In this document: positions 13,040 through 17,709 of the stretch, in pieces
How positions within the stretch are numbered: the stretch's first letter is position 1
Layout of the letters: every line of letters starts with the position of its first letter
NCBI GenBank assembly: GCA_013375405.1
Contig: JABXJU010000077.1
Location: forward strand, 1-17,709
DNA from: Candidatus Helarchaeota archaeon
GTDB taxonomy: Archaea; Asgardarchaeota; Lokiarchaeia; Helarchaeales; HEL-GB-A
Length of the DNA stretch: 17,709 nt
Direction of reading: 5' to 3'
The notes under the pieces: generated by a model
Databases searched by the model: none
The model's input: the letters and a program-made list of their open reading frames with translations, nothing else
What the model was told of the DNA's origin: nothing
Position numbers and translations under genes: made by a program

Positions 13040-13342
13040 TTATACTTTCACAGACGGTATTTTTAGAGCATCTCGCTGGCTCATTACAAGTTCAAGTTTC
13101 CATGAGAACCCTTCAAGCCCATGATATAAACTCATCACCTTGGCAATCCAAAGTTGTGCTTCTGCGATGTTTTTATCATCCACATATATAATGCTATAGG
13201 ACTTTAAGCCTTTTTCATCAGTTGAAGCTAACTCTTGCCATTTTTTTATATAGGGTGGCAACTTAGTAACTGTAGCCGTTATTTTCGCCGCTTCGTCGGC
13301 TTGATTAGTGGGGAACCATGTAGTTACCATATAAATTGTCAT
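13040..13342 (-). CDS. Small alpha/beta hypothetical protein
   Basis: A 100-residue soluble protein. It opens with a beta strand (MTIYMVTTWFP) and an amphipathic helix, has a central strand LKSYSIIYVDD, a helix rich in Ala and Ile, and a C-terminal GFSWKLELVMSQRDAL. The beta-alpha-beta layout suggests a ferredoxin-like or dimeric alpha-beta barrel fold. Similar short proteins seem familiar from Asgard and other uncultured archaea, but no function is known to me. A strong GGAGAGGTGA Shine-Dalgarno nine bases before the ATG supports the start. It stands upstream of, and on the same strand as nothing close by; the Fe-S gene at 13487-14650 ends about 145 bases before it begins, so a shared transcript from that gene is possible. 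Confidence 0.65.
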   Translation of the reverse strand: MTIYMVTTWFPTNQADEAAKITATVTKLPPYIKKWQELASTDEKGLKSYSIIYVDDKNIAEAQLWIAKVMSLYHGLEGFSWKLELVMSQRDALKIPSVKV

Positions 13343-13486
13343 TACTTAATTTCACCTCTCCTTTTTCTAGGGATTGATTTTAGGACTTTTGTAATATTTA
13401 AAGTTTTATAAAAGTAAACAGGACCGTTTGTACAATGAAAATTTGCCTCGAATGCAGAAATATCGCGTTTGAAGAAAAAAAAAGAA

Positions 13487-14650
13487 TTATGTTTTCAGGC
13501 GTGGGGGTGGGATATAGACTCTTCGTTGGCCTTCTTGCAGTGAAATGGCATTTTCAGGGCAAAAGTGTGCACAGACTCCGCACCCGATGCAACGTTCATC
13601 ATTAACTTCCGCCTTATTTTCATCACCAACTGCAATCGCTTCCATGGGGCACTTCTCCTCACATGTCTCACAGCCAGTGCATGTATCCTGGTCCACTTGC
13701 GCGAGATAGAAGGCGGTATTTAAGATGGGAAATGCACCCTCACGATGTAGTCTGAAGTTATCGCAATACGCCTGATGACAGTTACAAATTGAATTTTCTT
13801 CCTTTGTAATATCAGATTTATTATGGAAGGCTTTATGAACCAAACCCGCTTCCTCGATATTTTTCATAATTTCAATGGCTTGTTCTTTTGACACTCGTCT
13901 GGCAAAGCCTTGTTGGATCACATGCCTTGCCGATTTACCGAATGTGAAACATACTTCTGCATCTATACCGATATCGTCGAAGTTCTCTCCCAGCATTTCA
14001 CGATATTGTCTGCAAAAACAGTTGCCTACAGCGATATCATCGTACTTATTTATAATTTTTTCGACTGTTTGAGCGGGTAGTACCTGTTCTTCCGCGCCGA
14101 TTGTCTCATTTATTTCAATGGTCTTCCCGCTCACATTCTTCTGAAGCGGCACCGTTCTATCAAAGGGTGGGCTTTTCCCAAAAGCTAATGACATAGTATC
14201 ATAGTTCTTTTGCACCGCGCCAGCTAATTCCTTCATTAACTGCTCATACAATTCGGAGATTTCTTTAAGTCGTTTCAGCCCTGCGTCATCCTTAGGCAAC
14301 TCCTGCATGAACTGATATTCGAAAGCGCCAATCATAACGATGGGCATTAGTCTATAAACCATCAAACCTTTGGAACTAGGTTGATTGAATATAAATCCTT
14401 TCTTCGCTAAACTACTAGCTTGCTTATCGATATCTTCTTCAGTCCAATCCTTTAATTTTTTCTGTATTTGCTCCATCGTCAGGGAAGGCCTTATTTTAAA
14501 AGCTTTTATGAACTCTAAATCTTTCTCATCCATATAATACTCCAAAATTTTAACAAACGTCTCCGTTAAGGGAAATGGCATCGGTCCGGCGGCGATAATG
14601 GTTCTTGCTGCTCTATTAAATTTTTTAACTAATTCCTCTTTCTCTGACAT
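13487..14650 (-). CDS. Double [4Fe-4S] ferredoxin-domain protein with CFCR motif
   Basis: A 387-residue cytosolic protein. Residues about 50-105 may form a helix-turn-helix (LTMEQIQKKLKDWTEEDIDKQ, then ASSLAKKGFIF). A Cys cluster follows (GNCFCRQYREMLGE, later EVCFTFG), then SICNCHQAYC, and two C-terminal ferredoxin motifs CTGCETCEEKCPMEAI and CIGCGVCAHFCPENAI. The order of parts matches the protein at 1661-2740, with weak sequence similarity outside the Cys motifs, so the two are probably distant paralogs or members of one family of archaeal iron-sulfur proteins. Substrate and partner are unknown; electron transfer or redox-dependent regulation is inferred. The ATG at 14650 has no clear Shine-Dalgarno. 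It is divergent from the next plus-strand gene, 135 bases away. Confidence 0.78.
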   Translation of the reverse strand: MSEKEELVKKFNRAARTIIAAGPMPFPLTETFVKILEYYMDEKDLEFIKAFKIRPSLTMEQIQKKLKDWTEEDIDKQASSLAKKGFIFNQPSSKGLMVYRLMPIVMIGAFEYQFMQELPKDDAGLKRLKEISELYEQLMKELAGAVQKNYDTMSLAFGKSPPFDRTVPLQKNVSGKTIEINETIGAEEQVLPAQTVEKIINKYDDIAVGNCFCRQYREMLGENFDDIGIDAEVCFTFGKSARHVIQQGFARRVSKEQAIEIMKNIEEAGLVHKAFHNKSDITKEENSICNCHQAYCDNFRLHREGAFPILNTAFYLAQVDQDTCTGCETCEEKCPMEAIAVGDENKAEVNDERCIGCGVCAHFCPENAISLQEGQRRVYIPPPRLKT

Positions 14651-14785
14651 TATTATACATCCGATTTTATTTTACTAATAAATTCATTTTTCTATTTAAG
14701 AAATATTCTCTCTCCTGCCAATATTCCTTCTAAGTGACTTAAAAAAAAACGCTAATCTACTTAAGAAAACGAGCTTATATTATAA

Positions 14786-15643
14786 ATGATTGATTTTATA
14801 AGCATAAATCATGAAGGGATGAAGAAGTTGTCAAGTCTTTTCCTAAAGAAATCAAATTTAGTTCCAAACTACATGATTTTCATAATTCCCCGCTGGAATG
14901 ATCTATTGGGGACTAGCTTTAAAGGGTTTTATGCAAATAGAATAGTATCAAAAATCCATTTAGATTCAGTTATCATGTTTTCAAGCTTAGAGTGTGCTGT
15001 GACCGAAAAAACTGGGACTTCTTACTTTCTATTTGGATGTGGGCTCTACTTTTTAAAGTTCGAACTTGATAATGGGACCTATATCCTTGACCAGAGAGAA
15101 TTAAATGGTTTATTGCTTTCAGATTTTGTCTACGACTATATGGCTACGGCACCACAAGTAACTCTAAGCGATGACGATGATGTGATTATAAATGAATTAG
15201 GTATTAAGATCCCGTTAGATCTCTCAAATAAAACTGTAACTAAGCAAACCTTCATAAGAGGGGTCTTAATGAGAAATATATTCGTTCCCTACAAGGAAGT
15301 TATTCTGCGGATGTTAGAGCAGGGACAAAAAAAAGAGTCTTACGATGTTGATCAGACCGGATTCAAATTATTAAGTTCCCATCCCAGTAACTACAATCGA
15401 ATTTTACTGTCAGAAGCGTTTAAATTCGGTAACTATGCGGAATATATCAAGCCAACGGCTGGGGTTTCCAATATCCATTTCCTAGCGGATAAGATATTGA
15501 ATGAATTTTTCAGCCCAGAAGATCTCACGAGAATTAGCAAGTCTATTAGTTCCCTGAAGGAGATATTAGAGCGGGTGGAGGTTGATACTGGATTTTTATT
15601 TTCCATGTTGGAGACGATAAATAAGGAACTTCCTAGCAAATGA
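14786..15643 (+). CDS. Hypothetical protein, first gene of a two-gene cluster
   Basis: A 285-residue soluble protein I do not recognise. It has an N-terminal alpha/beta region (residues about 28-100, with several hydrophobic strands such as YMIFIIPRWN and YFLFGCGLYFLKFEL), an acidic turn SDDDDV, and a mostly helical C-terminal part ending with a possible coiled coil (ISKSISSLKEILERV). No catalytic motif, zinc cluster or TM helix is visible. An in-frame ATG at 14819 is an alternative start: the TATA-like CTTATATTAT (14774-14783) sits directly before the first ATG and would place transcription start after it. The next gene follows after nine bases, so the two proteins are probably made together and may interact. 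Confidence 0.6.
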   Translation: MIDFISINHEGMKKLSSLFLKKSNLVPNYMIFIIPRWNDLLGTSFKGFYANRIVSKIHLDSVIMFSSLECAVTEKTGTSYFLFGCGLYFLKFELDNGTYILDQRELNGLLLSDFVYDYMATAPQVTLSDDDDVIINELGIKIPLDLSNKTVTKQTFIRGVLMRNIFVPYKEVILRMLEQGQKKESYDVDQTGFKLLSSHPSNYNRILLSEAFKFGNYAEYIKPTAGVSNIHFLADKILNEFFSPEDLTRISKSISSLKEILERVEVDTGFLFSMLETINKELPSK

Positions 15644-15652
15644 GGTAATTAC

Positions 15653-16951
15653 GTGAGTCAATTTAAAACGTTCGAAAGAGCCAAATCTTTATTAAACGAC
15701 TTTTTTAGCATTATCGCTTTACGGTGTCCTTACCACATAGGCGGGAGGGCTTGTGTTGTTTGTGACGAGATGGAGAGTTGTGATGCTATTGAGGTTAAAC
15801 GTGTAGATGACAAAGACCTCAGACTTGTGGTTGCAGGGAACTCTGCAATGCTCTCACTCAAAATTTACTTCAAATCAGACATCGAACAATTTGTTATGGC
15901 GAAGCTCTTCATTGCATTGCAAGAGATGCAAGATCTCCCCATAATAAAACCTGAGGAGGGATTTAGCATGACTTTCTACACAAAACATGGACAGGCAATC
16001 CCCCAAGAGCAACAATTCGCCGCTATCACGAAGGTTCTAGACTTGCTTTTGGAAAACCCTTGGATTGAAACCAAGATGTTGATAAATAATTGGATTAAAA
16101 GAAACTTGGAAAAGTTAGAAATTCAGATAAAAAGGGAGATTCCAAAAGTTGTTTTAAAGACGGCCCCACAAGTTGAGCGGTCCAAGATCTTTGAATCAAA
16201 ACACAAGCCTCTCACCGGGGTTGTGGTATCAGCCGATCAGGAAAAACAAGTTCAAGTGCCCTCGACACCTGAATCCCAAGACCTTGTACAACCCCCAGTT
16301 CAAGAAACTTTCGAACTCACCCCTCAAGAAACCATCCCACCACCAGTTCAAGAGGCCGTGGAACCCGAAGCTCAAGAAACTCCAGAACAGGAAGAACTTA
16401 TTCAGAAGCCAAAAGTCCCAAAACAGTCCTTCTTCATCACGGCAAAAGAAAGAGAAGACGAGTTTGCCTCATGGCCGCCGTACATCAAGCGAAAAGAGGC
16501 AGGGGAGAAAGAAGAGGTTTCTATCCCAATTCCCTCCGTGACCAAAGCGACTAAGAAAATAGGTCCCGTAAAGAAGATTAGCCCCAAAAAGAAACCAGTT
16601 GCCAAATCTCCCATCCTGCAAGAAGAAAAATTCGAGCTCCGAATCCATGAAAAAAAGCAGGCAAAAGATAAAATCTTACCACCAATGCCTAAGGATGATC
16701 CGCATAAGATTTTATCTCACTTGGAAAGAATAGTGCGAAAAGACTACGAGATGAGCCAATTATCGATTCGTTTTGAAGAGGCACGCGATAAAATTAAAGA
16801 AACCATGTTTCATTCTAGGTTCCTCTTCGAAATGGGCCAAGTTGCCTTCACCTTAAGGAAAGGAGAGCCTGGAATGGGCCTGACTGAGCTCACCAGAAAA
16901 GAAATTCTGAAGAAGATATCCACCTGGAAGGGCACCGTGGATCGAAAATAA
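15653..16951 (+). CDS. Hypothetical protein with N-terminal Cys/His cluster and Pro/Gln/Glu-rich linker
   Basis: A 432-residue protein in three parts. The N-terminal about 165 residues contain a likely metal site, CPYHIGGRACVVCDEMESC (C25, H28, C34, C37, C43), within an alpha/beta domain. Residues about 190-250 are low complexity, with repeated PVQE/PQE/AQE steps encoded by repeated CCAGTTCAAGA-like stretches. A Lys/Pro-rich segment (KKIGPVKKISPKKKP) follows, and the last about 90 residues are helical and charged (ILSHLERIVRKDYEM onward). No TM helix is present. The GTG start is supported by GAGGT (15643-15647), which overlaps the stop codon of the upstream gene. I do not recognise the family. 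The layout suggests a scaffold with two folded ends joined by a flexible linker, possibly binding the upstream gene product. Confidence 0.65.
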   Translation: MSQFKTFERAKSLLNDFFSIIALRCPYHIGGRACVVCDEMESCDAIEVKRVDDKDLRLVVAGNSAMLSLKIYFKSDIEQFVMAKLFIALQEMQDLPIIKPEEGFSMTFYTKHGQAIPQEQQFAAITKVLDLLLENPWIETKMLINNWIKRNLEKLEIQIKREIPKVVLKTAPQVERSKIFESKHKPLTGVVVSADQEKQVQVPSTPESQDLVQPPVQETFELTPQETIPPPVQEAVEPEAQETPEQEELIQKPKVPKQSFFITAKEREDEFASWPPYIKRKEAGEKEEVSIPIPSVTKATKKIGPVKKISPKKKPVAKSPILQEEKFELRIHEKKQAKDKILPPMPKDDPHKILSHLERIVRKDYEMSQLSIRFEEARDKIKETMFHSRFLFEMGQVAFTLRKGEPGMGLTELTRKEILKKISTWKGTVDRK

Positions 16952-16960
16952 TTAGCTTGT

Positions 16961-16982
16961 AATTAAAATAAAAAACTTTTTT
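16961..16982 (+). terminator. A/T-rich terminator after the two-gene cluster
   Basis: AATTAAAATAAAAAACTTTTTT lies just downstream of the stop. The AAAAAA/TTTTTT pair can form a weak hairpin and ends in a T run, suitable for archaeal termination. Confidence 0.35.
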
Positions 16983-16987
16983 ACTTT

Positions 16988-17005
16988 ATTTATATCGATA
17001 TAAAT
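16988..17005. promoter_or_regulatory. 18-bp perfect palindrome
   Basis: ATTTATATCGATATAAAT reads the same on both strands. It lies between the stops of two convergent genes, where no gene start is visible within about 100 bases. Each arm is TATA-like, so it might be a bidirectional promoter core, an operator, or part of a terminator. Confidence 0.4.
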
Positions 17006-17125
17006 GCTGTACATTTGATAATAGAGAGGCAATTAAGGATTAATTCAAGCGAATCAAACGTATTGATGGGGCATGTGGAAAAATAAAGCTTTATTATGAG
17101 GTTTCCTAAGGTTTCATGAAAATAA

Positions 17126-17323
17126 TCAATCGTAACGACCACTAAGAAGCATAATTCCCTGTGCTAAGGCAACTGTACCGACCATTATTACTACAATTGT
17201 AGCAAAGATCCATTTATAAAGAGGTTGAGAAGTATACATATTATATATCAGCATAAAGATTCCTCCGGCGACTAAAAAAATCCCGATACTCAGTACTAAA
17301 ACCTTCACACCTTTTGATGCCAT
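17126..17323 (-). CDS. Small two-TM membrane protein
   Basis: A 65-residue protein with two hydrophobic helices: VLVLSIGIFLVAGGIFMLIY (about 8-27) and ATIVVIMVGTVALAQGIML (about 41-59), joined by a short polar loop (NMYTSQPLYKW) and ending SGRYD. GGGAGAG about nine bases before the ATG supports the start. No family is recognised; the length and symmetry fit small archaeal membrane proteins of unknown function. Confidence 0.6.
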   Translation of the reverse strand: MASKGVKVLVLSIGIFLVAGGIFMLIYNMYTSQPLYKWIFATIVVIMVGTVALAQGIMLLSGRYD

Positions 17324-17466
17324 TCTCTAGCTCTCCCGTATTTCAACTCTTTTATTTTTTAATAAATTAAAAGCTGCTACGAACAAGGATTATTATATTA
17401 ATTAATAACTTAAAAATAATAGCGATATAGGAACTTAAGATAAAGAACCTATAGGAGAAAATTGAA

Positions 17467-17709
17467 ATGTGTGAATTCTGCTTTGCCCACGGAACGGGCA
17501 AGTATTGGTTCAAAGAAGCGAAATTTTATGCACGAGAAATGTATCATCGGGTGCGAGTTGATCAGGAACACAGGCGAAAACGCGGACCAGGGGTGGAAGC
17601 ACAAGTAGCGGGCCTGGCATTACAGGCAATGGAAGCTAAAAATCTAAAACCTGAAAAATATCCAGAAATCGTGGCACATCTAAACAAACTGACTCGGAAT
17701 ATCCATTCA
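17467..17709 (+). CDS. N-terminal part of a Cys-containing protein, possibly iron-sulfur, truncated by the window end
   Basis: The frame starts with MCEFCFAHGTGKYWFKEAKF and stays open for 81 codons to the last base. The opening CxxC and the GKxW....K.Y pattern recall the N-termini of iron-sulfur proteins in Asgard archaea that carry further Cys motifs downstream, which cannot be checked here. Residues 30-80 are charged and helical. AGGAG at 17453-17457 lies nine bases before the ATG. A 6-bp inverted repeat TATAGG/CCTATA (17426-17431 and 17448-17453) abuts the Shine-Dalgarno, and an AT-rich block near 17400-17420 is a possible promoter. Confidence 0.55.
   Translation, partial: MCEFCFAHGTGKYWFKEAKFYAREMYHRVRVDQEHRRKRGPGVEAQVAGLALQAMEAKNLKPEKYPEIVAHLNKLTRNIHS

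Noticed and set aside
16173..16541. Plus-strand 122-codon frame inside the Pro/Gln-rich protein gene
   Set aside because: It is an alternative frame of low-complexity DNA, rich in Pro, Lys and Ser, without a start signal.

Overview
The window looks like archaeal chromosome carrying a complete Tn7-like transposon. Archaeal signs are purine-rich Shine-Dalgarno sites of the GGTGA/GGAGGTGAT type, T-rich and TATA-rich upstream regions, frequent TTG/GTG starts, and a PPC-like exported protein with an IPGFELL-type membrane anchor. The PCxCR-type iron-sulfur proteins and a small protein opening with an MxxYMVTTWFP-like segment recall Asgard-type archaea (Loki-, Thor- or Heimdall-like). The phylum is an inference; no rRNA or universal marker gene is present.

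Left flank (1-3549): the 3' end of a nitronate monooxygenase/FMN oxidoreductase gene; a bacterial-type aspartate-ammonia ligase (asnA); an HTH plus 2x[4Fe-4S] protein; and, on the minus strand, the 3' part of an SPL-family (COG1533) radical SAM gene.

Transposon (about 3549-11931, 8.4 kb): the ends are inverted copies of a 26-bp terminal sequence (24/26 identical, TG...CA termini), each followed by further copies of a core motif around GAAATGTTTGACAAT. The minus-strand transposition operon reads tnsAB (TnsA endonuclease fused to TnsB DDE transposase), tnsC (AAA+ ATPase) and a TniQ/TnsD-family gene. The TniQ protein is remarkable: its TniQ core is followed by ten tandem zinc-ribbon modules of about 41 residues. 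There is no tnsE and no CRISPR-Cas. The cargo is a plus-strand pair next to the left end: a protein resembling class III nucleotide cyclases and a PIN-like putative nuclease. By analogy with other Tn7-like elements this is a candidate defence cassette.

The element interrupts the radical SAM gene. Its first 16 codons, with TATA box, Shine-Dalgarno and ATG, lie just beyond the right end (11932-11980). Codons from IPTIDYVINPFVGC onward lie beyond the left end. Rejoining the halves gives an intact frame through SKIPTIDYV. No clean 5-bp target duplication is visible.

Right flank (11932-17709): an intergenic stretch with two tiny ORFs, one resembling a lone signal peptide; a membrane-anchored PPC-like exported protein; a 100-aa hypothetical; a second HTH-like plus 2x[4Fe-4S] protein of the same general architecture as the one in the left flank; a two-gene cluster of unrecognised proteins, the second with a Cys/His cluster and a Pro/Gln/Glu-rich linker; a two-TM small membrane protein; and the 5' end of a Cys-containing protein that runs off the window.
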